Shown: one piece after another, positions 25,949-35,842 of the stretch
Position numbering within the stretch: the stretch's first letter is position 1
How the letters are laid out: each line of letters starts with the position of its first letter
DNA from: Hymenobacter setariae
GTDB taxonomy: Bacteria; Bacteroidota; Bacteroidia; Cytophagales; Hymenobacteraceae
DNA: 64,000 nucleotides
Assembly: GCF_007713685.1 (NCBI RefSeq)
Contig: NZ_VMRJ01000001.1
Coordinates: 478,129 to 542,128, forward strand
Direction of reading: 5' to 3'
Translations under genes and position numbers: made by a program
The notes under the pieces: generated by a model
What the model was told of the DNA's origin: nothing
Databases searched by the model: none
The model's input: the letters and a program-made list of their open reading frames with translations, nothing else

Positions 25949-26003
25949 CGACCTAGTAAAAAGCCCCACCTGCTGGTAGCAGGTGGGGCTTTTTACTAGG
26001 TCG
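25949..26003. terminator. Long hairpin terminator after gltA
   Basis: A perfect 26-bp inverted repeat, 25949-25974 with 25978-26003, has a 3-nt loop. It lies between convergent genes and carries A5 and T5 runs for use in both directions. Confidence 0.93.
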
Positions 26004-26057
26004 CTTCTCTCCTCTCCTACTGTGGCGGTCAGCTGCGCAAGCTTCCAGCTTGTGTTG

Positions 26058-26246
26058 CTACTGTATTTCTCGCTTGAGGGTGATAAGGAAACTGGCTGCG
26101 GTGCCAGCTGTGGTCACGCTTACCATCGCCACCATCTCCCACCCTAGGGCGCCCAGCTGGTTGAGGTGCTCATTAAGTTGCTTGTAGTCGAAGCCGCTAA
26201 AAAAGCCACTTCTAGTATCTAGCAATTTGTACTCAAATTTCTTCAT
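26058..26246 (-). CDS. DUF4177 small protein
   Basis: A 62-aa protein starting at ATG 26246 with MKKFEYKLLDT. It contains the conserved LNQLGALGWEMVAM segment of DUF4177 and ends in ITLKREIQ. The family is small, soluble and functionally uncharacterised. An in-frame extension to 26315 overlaps the neighbouring gene's stop and is unlikely to be used. Confidence 0.8.
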   Translation of the reverse strand: MKKFEYKLLDTRSGFFSGFDYKQLNEHLNQLGALGWEMVAMVSVTTAGTAASFLITLKREIQ

Positions 26247-26314
26247 ATAACAACCCGCGTGTTTCGACCGCCGCCGATTTAGACTCAAGCTATATCGGCG
26301 GCAGCCCGAAAGCA

Positions 26315-26695
26315 TTACAGCCGGTGGGCCGTCATATTGGCCCGTAGTTGCTGGTAAGCCAGGCGCTGCTCGGGCCGAAGCAGGGTGGCAAGGGCGTGCT
26401 CGTAACGGCGCTGGTAGTCGGCCAGCTGCTCGTCTCGCTCGGCGGCGGGAGCCTCGGCCAGGTTCAGCTCAAACTCTAGCTGGCGGCGCTCCTCGAGATA
26501 GCGCAGGTGCAGCTGCTTCACTTGTACATACTGGCCCTCGTCGAAGTGGATGCGCTGGGCCAAGGCCTGCGTGAGGGCGGTAGCGTGGATGGTAACCGAC
26601 TTTGGAAAGGTTTTGGGTTCGTCGCCAGGACCGTGGGCGGGGCGGGCACTGGTGAGGCCTGACAGCAGGCAGGCGGCAGCTACTAGGTTTTTCAT
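26315..26695 (-). CDS. Small exported helical protein
   Basis: A 126-aa protein with a signal peptide (cleavage near residue 20). The mature part is mostly amphipathic, highly charged helix (about 45-125), with ERRQLEFELNL, ERDEQLADYQRRYEHAL and RPEQRLAYQQL. This LTxxQ-like helical make-up recalls Spy/CpxP-type periplasmic proteins that bind unfolded proteins or sense envelope stress, but similarity is only general. It lies upstream of the DUF4177 gene on the same strand with a gap of about 70 bp. Confidence 0.65.
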   Translation of the reverse strand: MKNLVAAACLLSGLTSARPAHGPGDEPKTFPKSVTIHATALTQALAQRIHFDEGQYVQVKQLHLRYLEERRQLEFELNLAEAPAAERDEQLADYQRRYEHALATLLRPEQRLAYQQLRANMTAHRL

Positions 26696-27009
26696 GGGTA
26701 AAAAAGGTAGAGGTTGGAAAAAGATGATGTTGTATAAAAAGCCACTAGGGATATTGCCTAAGTGGCCGGGGTAACTGATTCCAAACCTACACGCTTTTTA
26801 TTTTTTGGACAAAATCGGGTGACTATGGCACTTTTTTAATTGGCCCGTTTTTTACAAAAAGCATAACAGCCTCATTATACAACATTTATTCCGAATTGAA
26901 AAAGCTAAACTTGAGGCATAAAAAATGCCCGCACAAGGGCGGGCACTACATTTTATTCGAACAATCCTAGTAAATTTTCATCTTCTTAAAGCCTTGCTTT
27001 AAGTCTGTA
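26696..27009. other. AT-rich intergenic stretch with one terminator
   Basis: 314 bp between two minus-strand genes. It holds the terminator at 26926-26945 and several A/T runs; no gene is visible. Confidence 0.7.
26926..26945 (-). terminator. Terminator of the OmpA-family gene
   Basis: A 7-bp GC stem, 26926-26932 with 26939-26945, is followed on the minus strand by a T6 run. It lies 65 bp beyond the stop at 27010. Confidence 0.8.
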
Positions 27010-28965
27010 TCACAAAATTCGCAGCTCAATGCGCCGGTTCTGGGCACGGTGAGTTTCTGTATCATTGGCCGCCAATGGACGAGTTTCGCCATAGCCTTTG
27101 GCTCGTAGGCGGCTGGCGGGCACTCCTTGGCTGGTGAGATAGTCTAATACGGCCTGCGCACGGCGCTGCGAGAGGCTGAGGTTGGCGGCGGGTGTACCCA
27201 CATTGTCGGTATAGCCGGCCACTTCTACGCGCAGGCTGGGGTCTTGGCGCAGGAACTCGACCAAGCGGCTCAGCTCGGTGCGCGAGCGGGGCTTGAGGGT
27301 GGCCTTGTTGGAGTCGAAGAACAGATTATTGAGCACCGCACTCCGGCCGCTTTTGGCTGGGTCGAGGTAGATGTCCAACGTCAGGGGGTCAAATTTTTGC
27401 TGGCTCGAATAGTCGAAGCTTAAGCTTTTGAGCAAGTAGCCAGGGGCGGCGGCGTACATAGCGTAGGCGCGGCCCTCGTTGAGCACGGCGGTGTACTCAC
27501 CAGTTTCGCCATCCGAATACACTTGCTGCGTCAGAGCATTCGTATTTAGGTCAAACAGCTGCACCACGGCCTCGATGGGCTTCTTGGTCACGGCGTCGAA
27601 TACGCGGCCCTGGGTGTAGGTGCTGGTTTCGCGGGCGCGGGCGCTGGCCGGCACCTCACTGCCGTAAAGCAAGATGGCAGGTGGTAGGCCCGGCGCATCG
27701 CCCGACTGCGGCCGCTCGGTGCGGGTGTAGTAAGCGCGCTTATTATCGGAACTGATGAAGAGCGACGCCTCGTTGGCAAACGTGTTAAGCGGGTACCCTA
27801 CGTTGAGCGGCTCGCCCCACTGGCCCTTCTCGTCGAGGTAAGAGCGGAAGATGTCAGAGCTACCTAGGCCCACCCGGCCATTGGTACTATAGTACAGCGT
27901 AGTACCGCTGGCGTGGATGAAGGGCGCTAGGTCGTCGCGCGTAGTATTGATGGGCACGCCTAGGTTGCGGGCAGCGCCCCAGTTGCCATCGGCCCCGATG
28001 GTAGTCACGTAAATATCGTAGCCGCCCACACCACCGCCGCGGTTGGAGGAAAAATAGAGCGTGCGCCCATCGGCCGATAGCGAGGGCTGCGAGTCCCAAG
28101 CCTTGGAGTTGACCAGCACGCCTAGGTTGCGCGGGGCTGTCCACTGGTTGCCACGCCGATGCGAGATGTACAGGTCGCAGTTGCCGAGGCCACCCGCCCG
28201 GCCGCAGCTAGTGAAGACCAGCGTTTTGCCATCGCCGGAGATAGTAGCCGCACCCTCGTTTTCGGGCGAGTTGATGACCTGCGAAATCGACTGCGGCGCG
28301 CCAAACTTGCCGCTGGCATCAACGGCGCTGATGAGCAGGTCCTCGTTTTCCTGGCCCTGTTTCTCCGGGTTGCGGCGCACCGTGAACACTAGGAAGCGGT
28401 TATCGGCCGTGAGTACTGGAAAGTACTGATTGCGAAATTGATTGAGCGGCGCGGCCAACTGCTCGGGCGGCGGCCCGGTGGGGTGCGCCATGGCCTCGGC
28501 CGCAAAATCGCAGTTTTGCAATTGCAGCTTGGCCGTTTCTACCTGCGCTTTATTGGTAGGATTGGTTTTCAGATAGTTGGTGAAGGCTGTGCGCACGGCG
28601 GCGTAGTCGCCTACCTCACCAGCCAGGCGGCCCATCACGAAGTAATCGGCCGCACGGGCGGGCTCCACGGGCAGCTTGCTGAGGCCCGCCTGGTAGGCTT
28701 CGAGCGCCCTAGGGTGGTCGCCGAGGGTCAGCAGCAGCGAAGCCTTACGCAGGTACGGCTCGCCGTAGTCGGGGTACTTGTCTGTAAGCTGCTGCCACAC
28801 AGCCAGCGCCTGCTGGGGCTGGCGGTCGCGCTGAAAGAGCTGCTGCGCCTTTTCGTAGAGGCTACGGGCTTTGTTGTCGGTGATGCTGGCGGGCACTTGC
28901 GCCAGGGCGGGCGCCGTGGCCAAGCCAACCAGCAGGCTGGCAGAAAACAGGAATTTGGGCAGCAT
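27010..28965 (-). CDS. OmpA-family protein with TPR, PD40 repeats and CarboxypepD-reg domain
   Basis: A 651-aa exported protein of the mixed architecture common in Bacteroidota. A signal peptide (cleavage near ALAQ, about 23) is followed by TPR-like helices (about 30-145). A WD40-like PD40 beta-propeller comes next (about 180-420, repeats such as TISGDGKTLVFTS and SLSADGRTLYFSSNRGG). A carboxypeptidase-regulatory-like fold follows at about 440-510. The C-terminal OmpA peptidoglycan-binding domain (about 535-651) contains VEVAGYTDNVG, SQRRAQAVLDYL and NRRIEL. ATG 28965 is preferred over the frame start at 28983. It is often linked to gliding or secretion systems, but no such gene is nearby. 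Confidence 0.92.
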   Translation of the reverse strand: MLPKFLFSASLLVGLATAPALAQVPASITDNKARSLYEKAQQLFQRDRQPQQALAVWQQLTDKYPDYGEPYLRKASLLLTLGDHPRALEAYQAGLSKLPVEPARAADYFVMGRLAGEVGDYAAVRTAFTNYLKTNPTNKAQVETAKLQLQNCDFAAEAMAHPTGPPPEQLAAPLNQFRNQYFPVLTADNRFLVFTVRRNPEKQGQENEDLLISAVDASGKFGAPQSISQVINSPENEGAATISGDGKTLVFTSCGRAGGLGNCDLYISHRRGNQWTAPRNLGVLVNSKAWDSQPSLSADGRTLYFSSNRGGGVGGYDIYVTTIGADGNWGAARNLGVPINTTRDDLAPFIHASGTTLYYSTNGRVGLGSSDIFRSYLDEKGQWGEPLNVGYPLNTFANEASLFISSDNKRAYYTRTERPQSGDAPGLPPAILLYGSEVPASARARETSTYTQGRVFDAVTKKPIEAVVQLFDLNTNALTQQVYSDGETGEYTAVLNEGRAYAMYAAAPGYLLKSLSFDYSSQQKFDPLTLDIYLDPAKSGRSAVLNNLFFDSNKATLKPRSRTELSRLVEFLRQDPSLRVEVAGYTDNVGTPAANLSLSQRRAQAVLDYLTSQGVPASRLRAKGYGETRPLAANDTETHRAQNRRIELRIL

Positions 28966-29090
28966 AGAGCAGAAAAGACGCAAACAAGGACCCTAGGCAG
29001 GGTATTCTGACCAACCTAACGGCACAAGCCGCCGGACCGTTCAGCTACCATTCACCCAAGGGCCACAAAGATGCGGCTTCTGCCGGCTCG

Positions 29091-29747
29091 CTACGGGATG
29101 TCGAGGTACTTGTGCGTTTGCAGCGACACCTGCCAGCGCGGGTTGGCCTTCACGTACTCAATGAGGGCGGGCGTCATGCGAGCGGCGCGGCTCCACTCGG
29201 GCTGCAGGTAGAGGCGCGTGGTACTTGGCACCAAGGCCGCGTGCTCTTCGGCCCACTTGAAATCACTATCGTTGAAAACGATGATTTTCAACTCGTCGGC
29301 GTGGGCTAGCACTTCAGGCAGTGGAGCCTTAAACTTCTTGGGCGACACGCATATCCAATCCCAGTTGCCCGAGAGCGGGTGCGCGCCGCTGGTTTCAATC
29401 CAAGTCTTGAAGCCGGCCTCCTGCAAGGCCTTAGTCAGCGGCAGGCAGTCGTGCATCAGCGGCTCGCCGCCCGTGACAACGACGTTACGGCCAGGGTGTT
29501 CGCTGGCCGAAGCTACTAGGTCAGCGATAGCATAGCGCGGGTGAGCATCTGCGTCCCACGACTCTTTCACGTCGCACCATACGCAGCCCACATCGCAGCC
29601 ACCTAGGCGGATAAAGTAGGCCGCCCGGCCCGTATTAAAACCCTCGCCCTGAATGGTATAGAACTGCTCCATCACGGGCAGCGCCGCAGCGGGCTCGCTG
29701 GACGAAAGAATGGGCAGGGCAGCAAAAAAATCGGTAACGGCAGACAT
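29091..29747 (-). CDS. queE: 7-carboxy-7-deazaguanine synthase
   Basis: A 218-aa radical-SAM enzyme of queuosine/preQ1 synthesis that contracts carboxytetrahydropterin to 7-carboxy-7-deazaguanine. The 4Fe-4S cluster motif is CDVGCVWCD (CX3CX2C, about 51-58) after FYTIQGEGFNTGRAAYFIRLGG. VVTGGEPL follows as the SAM-binding segment. The start is ATG 29747. No other queuosine gene is in the window, so the pathway is split in this genome. Confidence 0.95.
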   Translation of the reverse strand: MSAVTDFFAALPILSSSEPAAALPVMEQFYTIQGEGFNTGRAAYFIRLGGCDVGCVWCDVKESWDADAHPRYAIADLVASASEHPGRNVVVTGGEPLMHDCLPLTKALQEAGFKTWIETSGAHPLSGNWDWICVSPKKFKAPLPEVLAHADELKIIVFNDSDFKWAEEHAALVPSTTRLYLQPEWSRAARMTPALIEYVKANPRWQVSLQTHKYLDIP

Positions 29748-29811
29748 AAGCAACTAAAAAAGGGCGCGACTTACGTCAACGCCCGCGGCGCGGCCGGGGG
29801 TTCCGGCCGCT

Positions 29812-29819
29812 CAAATTTA
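29812..29819 (-). promoter_or_regulatory. TAnnTTTG -7 box for queE
   Basis: The minus strand reads TAAATTTG, 64 bp upstream of the queE ATG. Confidence 0.5.
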
Positions 29820-29825
29820 CGAAAG

Positions 29826-29955
29826 AAAGTAGCTTGGCCTTGACCGGCCGAGCGCTGGCGCAACTCGCATCTGGCACCTAGGTCAGTTATTCAGAACCAG
29901 AACACCACAGATGCTCGCCACGCGAGCGCTCGGCCGGCCAAGGCCAAGCTACTTT
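29826..29955. repeat. 31-bp inverted repeat between queE and folD
   Basis: The arms 29826-29856 and 29925-29955 match at 30 of 31 positions (AAAGTAGCTTGGCCTTG..CGGCCGAGCGCT). The interior contains further small complements (GCATCTG with CAGATGC). The right arm ends 1 bp before the folD stop codon. The sequence differs from the TCATGC family. Confidence 0.85.
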
Positions 29956-29956
29956 A

Positions 29957-30859
29957 TTACTTCTTCGGGTAGATTTCGCCCTTGGCTGCGCGCAGCGTGT
30001 TCAGCAGCAGCATGGCAATGGTCATGGGCCCTACGCCACCCGGCACGGGCGTAATGCGCGAGGCTAGCGGCGCTACTTCGGCGAAGTTCACGTCGCCCTT
30101 CAGGCTGAAACCGCTCTTCTTATTGGCGTCGGTCACGCGGGTCGTACCTACGTCAATTACTACTGCGCCGGGCTTCACCATGTCGGCCGTCACAAACTCG
30201 GGCCGGCCGATGGCGGCCACAATAATATCGGCCTGGCGCACGATTTCGGGCAGGTTCTTAGTGCGCGAGTGGCATAAAGTAACCGTGCAGTTGGCCGTTT
30301 CTAAGTTCTTAGCTAACAAGATACTAACTGGTGTACCTACGATATTCGAGCGACCAATCACTACGGCGTGCTGGCCGCTGGTTTTGATGCCAGCGCGGGC
30401 CATCAGCTCCACGATACCCGAGGGCGTGGCGGGCAGCAGTGCGGGCAAGCCGGCCACCATGCGGCCTAGGTTGGTGGGGTGAAAGCCATCCACATCCTTC
30501 TCGGGGCGAATGGCCTCAATCACCTTCTCCGCATCGATGTGCTTGGGCAACGGCAGCTGCACGATGAAGCCGTCGATGTCAGCATCGTCATTCAGTTGCT
30601 GCACCTGGGCTAGTAGTTCGGCCTCAGTAATGTCATCCTCGAAGCGCAGCAGCGTGCTGCCAAAGCCTACGCGCTCGCAGGCCAGCACTTTGTTGCGCAC
30701 GTAGGTTTCGGAGCCGCCGTCGTGGCCTACCAGGATGGCGGCCAAGTGCGGTACTTTCTGGCCAGCCTCTTTGAGGCGAGCTACTTCGGCGGCGATTTCT
30801 ACCTTGATGTCCTCGGCGGTTTGCTTGCCGTCGATGAGATGGGGGGCGTTTTCGGGCAT
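29957..30859 (-). CDS. folD: Bifunctional methylenetetrahydrofolate dehydrogenase/cyclohydrolase
   Basis: A 300-aa enzyme that interconverts 5,10-methylene-THF and 10-formyl-THF. Family motifs include [14 protein letters not shown] with the catalytic-site Lys, [13 protein letters not shown], and the NADP-binding [14 protein letters not shown] followed by the C-terminal [17 protein letters not shown] 30859 is supported by the family N-terminus; the open frame begins 17 residues earlier, beyond a hairpin. It lies downstream of the MscS gene on the same strand. Confidence 0.96.
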   Translation of the reverse strand: MPENAPHLIDGKQTAEDIKVEIAAEVARLKEAGQKVPHLAAILVGHDGGSETYVRNKVLACERVGFGSTLLRFEDDITEAELLAQVQQLNDDADIDGFIVQLPLPKHIDAEKVIEAIRPEKDVDGFHPTNLGRMVAGLPALLPATPSGIVELMARAGIKTSGQHAVVIGRSNIVGTPVSILLAKNLETANCTVTLCHSRTKNLPEIVRQADIIVAAIGRPEFVTADMVKPGAVVIDVGTTRVTDANKKSGFSLKGDVNFAEVAPLASRITPVPGGVGPMTIAMLLLNTLRAAKGEIYPKK

Positions 30860-30866
30860 GGTGTTG

Positions 30867-30942
30867 CGCGGACTTTGTAGTCCGCGATTGGTTGAGAAAA
30901 TTCTTTTCAAGTAGGCGGGCCACAGCTGGCAACCAGCGTGGC
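30867..30942. repeat. Two hairpins in the folD leader
   Basis: A perfect 8-bp stem CGCGGACT/AGTCCGCG (30867-30874 with 30879-30886) lies 8 bp before the folD start on its transcript. A second stem, GCCACAGCTGG with CCAGCGTGGC (30919-30929 with 30933-30942, one bulge), lies further upstream. They could shape the folD leader or terminate the MscS transcript, though no T run follows. Confidence 0.55.
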
Positions 30943-30960
30943 TACAGTCCGCACAGCTTC

Positions 30961-33348
30961 TTACCGCATGGCAATACCCGCCGCCGTGAGGCGCTGGTAG
31001 ATGCCAGCCAGCAGTTCGCTTTTAAGTACGTCTTCCTGGCGAATGTTATTTATCCAGAACTGCACCTTCAAGTCGTAGCCGCTGGTGGTGATGCTGCTAA
31101 GTAGAATTTCGGGCGCAATGCGGTGCAGCGTGTTCGGGTTGGCCATAATCTCCTCGCCGATGAGGCGCCGGGCTTCGGCTAAGTCGATATCAGGACCTAG
31201 GGCCAGGGCCAGCTCGGTGCGAATGTGGCTGTTGCTGAGCGTCCAGTTGATGACGTGGTTGCTGAGCAGGTCACCGTTGGGCAGAATGATTTCGGAGCCG
31301 GCCTGCGACGTGAGCTTGCTAGCCCGGATGCCGATGTCCTTTACTCGGCCCGTCTGGCCCTTCACCTCAATGTAGTCGCCCACCTGAAACGGCCGCTCGA
31401 AAATCAAAATCACGCCCGACACGAGGTTATTGATGATGTTCTGCAAGCCTAAGCCAATACCAACACCTAGGGCGCCCAGCACGATGGCAATCTTATCGAC
31501 CGGCAGGCCCGAGGCGATGGTAGCCAGAAACAAGCCTACAGCTAGAATCGCCAGCCGCACCGCCACCATCCAGGAGCCCTTGCGGTTGGCGTCGGCGTTA
31601 AAGTCGTCGTCGGTTTCGCCGAAGAAGTACCCCACGTACTTCTGTAACTGAATGGTCAGCAGCACGATGCCCACGAATAGCAGAATATTACCTAGGGTAA
31701 ACGTGGTGCTGCCAAGCTGGTGCGGCGCCGTGAGTGCGTGCTCAATAAGGCGGTAAAAGAGGTTGTACAGGTTCAGGTTGGAAGTGAACAGCATGAGCCA
31801 GAGCACACCTACCACTACCACTAGCGCCTTGCGCAGGCCACTCTCAATTTTGCCAAAACTGAGCCGTGCCGACATGCCACCGGCCAACCGGCTACGCTTG
31901 ACTTGCAGAAAAAACGCCTCGGTGGCGACCCGTACAAAGGCCGAGAGCGCTACTATCTGGGTCAGCCCAAAGATGGCCGTGGTGCTGAACATCTTAGCCA
32001 AACTTACCCGCCCGAAGGCGTTAGCTAGAATGGCCAGGGCATTTAGAAAAACGAAGAGGAGCGCCACGGGCCGCACAAAGCCCGCGATGAGGTGGCGCTG
32101 CCGCAGGTAGCGCCAGAAAGCCAACCCCAGCACGCCGGCGCCCACGTTGAGCAGCACCTCCACCCAGCGCATACCGAGGCCTGGCGCCCGCACTGCGTAG
32201 GCAAACGTGAGCGCAAAAAACGCCCCCACGATGCCGAGCCAGTACCAAAACAGCGGCCGCGGCCAGCTGCGCCAGCCCAGCACCGTGAGCGTGAGCAGCA
32301 GCAATAGCTGTAGCAAATCGGTGTAGGCAGCGGGCGCGTGCAGGTCGAAGAACGGCGCTAGGCTGAACACCACCAGCAGCGAGGCCGCCACTGGCACCGG
32401 GCCTAGGTAGCGCAGGCGGTGCTCAGGTATTTCGGCCAGAGTAACGGCACCCGTGGCAGGCGCCTGGGCCGCCAAGCGTAGGGCCCGGAAATTCTGGAAT
32501 ACCCAGCCAAAGAAAGCCAGCGCGAGAATGGCCATCCACACCCAATAATCCCAGTTTTCGGCAAAGTAATAGCCTGTAAGCGAGCGCTGAGCGGCGTACG
32601 ACTGGCGCACTAGGTCGCTGGTTTGCTCATCGGCCCGGATGCGGCTGGGGTGCCACAGCGGTGGCAGCTCAGCCTGGCGGTTGCGGCCATTGAAGCGGCC
32701 CATTTGCTCGCGCACCACGTCTTGTAGCTCCAGCACCTGGATGTAGCCGTCCGACACCCGGGTTTGCAGGCCGGTCACGGTTTGGCGGCTGCGGCGCAGC
32801 AGCGCGGTAGCCTGGTCTTCCTTGCCCTGCAGGCGACCTAGGGCCCGGCCCACGGGGGTGGTGGCGGGCGGGCGAGAGGCAGCAGGCGGCAGTTGTGCGC
32901 TCAGCGTGTCGAGCCGCGCCTGCATGGCGGCGAGCTGCTTGCTGCCATCGGCCAAGGTGGTGCGCCAGCGGCCCAGCTTCTCCTGCATGTCGGCCAGCAG
33001 CACGCGGTACATCTGCAATTGCTTCACGTCTACCACGTTGCCATACTGGTCGAGGTTCTCCCGAATGATGTCGAGATTGTCCTCCACCGTGGGCAGGTCG
33101 TCGCTGAGGTCTTCGGTATTAGTAGCGCGGCGGGCCGTGCCGTTGATACGGCTCAATACAAAGTACGCCCGCTCGACACGCTGGGCCAGCGAATCGGGCA
33201 GCACGGGCGGCGGCTGGCGGCGAGCTGACGTCTTGGCTTTGACAGCTGGCTTTTGCGGCGCGGGGGCGGCTTGCAACTGGCCTAGCTTAGTAGCAAGTAC
33301 ACATGTTAGTAATGCCCATATTATAAAGAAGAAACTCGATACCCTCAT
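30961..33348 (-). CDS. Mechanosensitive ion channel (large MscS/MscK-like)
   Basis: A 795-aa channel. A signal peptide (about 1-28) precedes a long periplasmic, helix-rich domain (about 40-260). About eight transmembrane helices follow (about 270-600), and then the MscS pore helix and beta domain with [34 protein letters not shown] and the alpha/beta C-terminal cage. The extended N-terminal region places it with MscK/YbdG-type large channels rather than minimal MscS. It is the first gene of a minus-strand run with folD, queE and the OmpA gene. Confidence 0.94.
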   Translation of the reverse strand: MRVSSFFFIIWALLTCVLATKLGQLQAAPAPQKPAVKAKTSARRQPPPVLPDSLAQRVERAYFVLSRINGTARRATNTEDLSDDLPTVEDNLDIIRENLDQYGNVVDVKQLQMYRVLLADMQEKLGRWRTTLADGSKQLAAMQARLDTLSAQLPPAASRPPATTPVGRALGRLQGKEDQATALLRRSRQTVTGLQTRVSDGYIQVLELQDVVREQMGRFNGRNRQAELPPLWHPSRIRADEQTSDLVRQSYAAQRSLTGYYFAENWDYWVWMAILALAFFGWVFQNFRALRLAAQAPATGAVTLAEIPEHRLRYLGPVPVAASLLVVFSLAPFFDLHAPAAYTDLLQLLLLLTLTVLGWRSWPRPLFWYWLGIVGAFFALTFAYAVRAPGLGMRWVEVLLNVGAGVLGLAFWRYLRQRHLIAGFVRPVALLFVFLNALAILANAFGRVSLAKMFSTTAIFGLTQIVALSAFVRVATEAFFLQVKRSRLAGGMSARLSFGKIESGLRKALVVVVGVLWLMLFTSNLNLYNLFYRLIEHALTAPHQLGSTTFTLGNILLFVGIVLLTIQLQKYVGYFFGETDDDFNADANRKGSWMVAVRLAILAVGLFLATIASGLPVDKIAIVLGALGVGIGLGLQNIINNLVSGVILIFERPFQVGDYIEVKGQTGRVKDIGIRASKLTSQAGSEIILPNGDLLSNHVINWTLSNSHIRTELALALGPDIDLAEARRLIGEEIMANPNTLHRIAPEILLSSITTSGYDLKVQFWINNIRQEDVLKSELLAGIYQRLTAAGIAMR

Positions 33349-33400
33349 TTAATCAATAGTATTGAAATAAATACCTGCCTAAAATTCAGTTATTAATTAT

Positions 33401-33943
33401 TCAACTTCTCAAAGGTCTCGTCGGGCGGAGACTGAAACCCCTATGCAGAGCCTTTACCAAGCCATTTGGCAGTGGTCTATATACAGTATCAAAAGTGGAT
33501 ACTTCCCAAGTAATGTATTGCTGTCCTGTATATTCTGATATAGCAGAGCCATTGACAATCAATTCTTGGCTATCAGTAAACATGATTAGCAAATCGAAAT
33601 TAGATTTGATAACTATGGTTGAAATTTTCTTCCGCAATAAAGAAGCGAGTGAGGGCCCACGTCTAATAGGCCCAAGTGCGAAGGAAAATATATCAGACCG
33701 ACTTATTTCTTTGCTACCCTTAATAATACGCCAATCATTACCTAGACCTATATCGAATTCAAAATCATACTCTATAATCTCTACCCAAAATTCTGTATCT
33801 ACCTCAACCTCTATTGTCTGACTACCACCTAGTCTAATCCCAATAAAAGGTTTGCCCACTACGGCTTGACTCACTTCCATACCAAGTACTTGAAGAAGTA
33901 CATGTCGGAACTCATCTTGCGTTATTTCTTGACCCGAAGCCAT
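33401..33943 (-). CDS. Uncharacterised AT-rich gene downstream of lepA
   Basis: A 180-aa protein with no family I recognise. The N-terminal helix (ITQDEFRHVLLQVLGM) is followed by beta-rich segments: IGIRLGGSQTIEVEVDTEFWVEIIEYDFEF, a central KISTIVIKSNFDLLIMFTD and ELIVNGSAI. It has no signal peptide or membrane helix. ATG 33943 is preferred; the frame extends to 34000 over the lepA terminator and stop. Base composition is clearly lower in GC than both neighbours, which suggests recent acquisition. Small size, isolated position and composition are like orphan immunity proteins, but there is no direct evidence. Confidence 0.6.
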   Translation of the reverse strand: MASGQEITQDEFRHVLLQVLGMEVSQAVVGKPFIGIRLGGSQTIEVEVDTEFWVEIIEYDFEFDIGLGNDWRIIKGSKEISRSDIFSFALGPIRRGPSLASLLRKKISTIVIKSNFDLLIMFTDSQELIVNGSAISEYTGQQYITWEVSTFDTVYRPLPNGLVKALHRGFSLRPTRPLRS

Positions 33944-33957
33944 AAGGTGAGAAACAA

Positions 33958-33987
33958 AAAGCGCGGCCCCTTCCGGAACCGCGCTTT
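33958..33987 (-). terminator. Terminator of lepA
   Basis: A 9-bp stem, 33958-33966 with 33979-33987, is followed on the minus strand by a T run. It begins about 5 bp beyond the lepA stop codon. Confidence 0.85.
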
Positions 33988-33992
33988 CGCTG

Positions 33993-35780
33993 TTAGTCAA
34001 TTTTGAGCACCGCCAGAAACGCTTCTTGTGGAATCTCTACCGAGCCCACCGAGCGCATCCGCTTTTTGCCTTCTTTCTGCTTTTCGAGCAGCTTGCGCTT
34101 ACGCGAAATATCGCCGCCGTAGCACTTAGCAATTACGTTTTTGCGCAGGGCCTTCACCGTTTCGCGGGCGATAATCTTCTGGCCGATAGACGCCTGAATG
34201 GCGATGTCGAACATTTGGCGGGGCAGTAGTTCGCGCAGCTTTTCGCAGAGGCGCTTGCCCCACTCGTAGCTCTTCGAGCGGTGCACGATGGCCGAGAGAG
34301 CGTCCACCTTCTCGCCGTTCAGCATCACGTCGAGCTTCACCATGTCCGACTCGCGGTAGCCAATCAGCTCGTAGTCGAGCGAGGCGTAGCCGCGGCTGAT
34401 GGTTTTGAGCTTGTCGAAGAAGTCGAATACAATCTCCGACAGCGGCAGCTCAAAGTTCATCTCCACGCGCTCCGAGGTCAGGTAGCTCTGGCCTTTGATG
34501 ATGCCGCGCTTTTCCATGCAGAGCGTGATAATCGGCCCCACGTACTCGGCGGCGGTGATAATCTGCGCCTTGATATAAGGCTCCTCGATGAGCTTAATCA
34601 AGTTCGGCTCCGGCATTTCGGACGGCGCGTTGATGATAAGCTCTTGGTCTTTACTACCTAGGGCATGAAACTGCACACTGGGCACGGTGGTAATCACCGT
34701 CATGTTGAACTCGCGCTCGAGGCGCTCCTGCACGATTTCCATGTGCAGCATCCCGAGGAAGCCGCAGCGGAAACCGAAGCCTAGGGCCACCGACGTTTCG
34801 GGCTCCCACACAAGCGAGGCGTCGTTGAGCTGGAGCTTTTCCATGCTGCTGCGCAACTCTTCGTACTCGGTGGTATCGACCGGGTAGATGCCGGCAAATA
34901 CCATCGGCTTCACATCGGCAAAGCCCTGGATGGCCTCCGGCGTGGGGTTACCCACGGTCGTGATGGTGTCGCCCACTTTTACCTCGCGGGCTTCTTTGAT
35001 GCCCGAGATGAGGTAGCCCACGTTGCCGGCGCTCATTTCGGTGCGCGCCTCCTGGTTGAGCTTGAGCACGCCGATTTCGTCGGCGCCGTACTCCTTGCCG
35101 GTGGCCATGAAGCGCAGCTTGTCACCCTTGCGCATGGTGCCGTTCTTGATGCGGAACAGAACCTCAATGCCTCGGTACGAGTTGAATACCGAGTCGAAAA
35201 TGAGCGCTTGGAGCGGAGCCTCCGGGTCGCCCTGCGGCGCAGGAATGCGGTCGCAAATGGCATTTAGGATGTCCTCGATGCCAATGCCAGCCTTGCCCGA
35301 GGCGTGGATAATATCTTCTGGCTTGCAGCCAATGAGGTCTACAATTTCGTCGGTCACTTCCTCCGGCATGGCGTGCGGAAGGTCAATTTTATTGAGCACC
35401 GGAATAATTTCCAAGTCGGCCCCGATAGCGAGGTACAAGTTGGAAATAGTTTGAGCCTCAATACCTTGCGAAGCATCCACAATCAACAGCGCGCCTTCGC
35501 AGGCGGCGATGCTGCGGCTTACCTCGTAGCTAAAATCGACGTGGCCGGGGGTATCAATCAGGTTGAGCGTGTACAGCTCCCCTTTGTAGGGAAACTGCAT
35601 CTGGATGGCGTGGCTCTTGATGGTGATGCCGCGCTCGCGCTCTAGGTCCATGTTATCGAGCAGTTGGGCCTGCATGTCGCGCTTGGCCACGGTGCTCGTG
35701 AACTCGAGAAGCCGGTCGGCCAGCGTGCTTTTGCCGTGGTCGATGTGGGCAATAATGCAAAAATTACGGATATTCTTCAA
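33993..35780 (-). CDS. lepA: Elongation factor 4 (LepA)
   Basis: A 595-aa translational GTPase that binds the ribosome and promotes back-translocation or initiation. The G domain has AHIDHGKST (about 10-18), the effector RGITI and DTPGHVDF, then NKIDLP. The LepA-specific C-terminal domain ends with [20 protein letters not shown] and [13 protein letters not shown]. The start is a TTG at 35780, chosen because the family N-terminus ([14 protein letters not shown]) begins precisely there and no ATG is in place. Its terminator sits directly beyond the stop. Confidence 0.97.
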   Translation of the reverse strand: MKNIRNFCIIAHIDHGKSTLADRLLEFTSTVAKRDMQAQLLDNMDLERERGITIKSHAIQMQFPYKGELYTLNLIDTPGHVDFSYEVSRSIAACEGALLIVDASQGIEAQTISNLYLAIGADLEIIPVLNKIDLPHAMPEEVTDEIVDLIGCKPEDIIHASGKAGIGIEDILNAICDRIPAPQGDPEAPLQALIFDSVFNSYRGIEVLFRIKNGTMRKGDKLRFMATGKEYGADEIGVLKLNQEARTEMSAGNVGYLISGIKEAREVKVGDTITTVGNPTPEAIQGFADVKPMVFAGIYPVDTTEYEELRSSMEKLQLNDASLVWEPETSVALGFGFRCGFLGMLHMEIVQERLEREFNMTVITTVPSVQFHALGSKDQELIINAPSEMPEPNLIKLIEEPYIKAQIITAAEYVGPIITLCMEKRGIIKGQSYLTSERVEMNFELPLSEIVFDFFDKLKTISRGYASLDYELIGYRESDMVKLDVMLNGEKVDALSAIVHRSKSYEWGKRLCEKLRELLPRQMFDIAIQASIGQKIIARETVKALRKNVIAKCYGGDISRKRKLLEKQKEGKKRMRSVGSVEIPQEAFLAVLKID

Positions 35781-35842
35781 CGGAGGGCGGTTTTATCGCA
35801 CACGAAGATACGGCCGATTTGCCCCCGGTTGTATGTTTGGGT

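Noticed and set aside
34281..34661. 126-aa plus-strand frame inside lepA
   Set aside because: It lies fully within the conserved lepA coding sequence in antisense, without a promoter or recognisable product.
35832..35839. TATGTTTG just before the start of the membrane-protein gene at 35843
   Set aside because: It matches TAnnTTTG but is only 3 bp before the ATG, so the transcript would start within the gene. It is probably coincidence.
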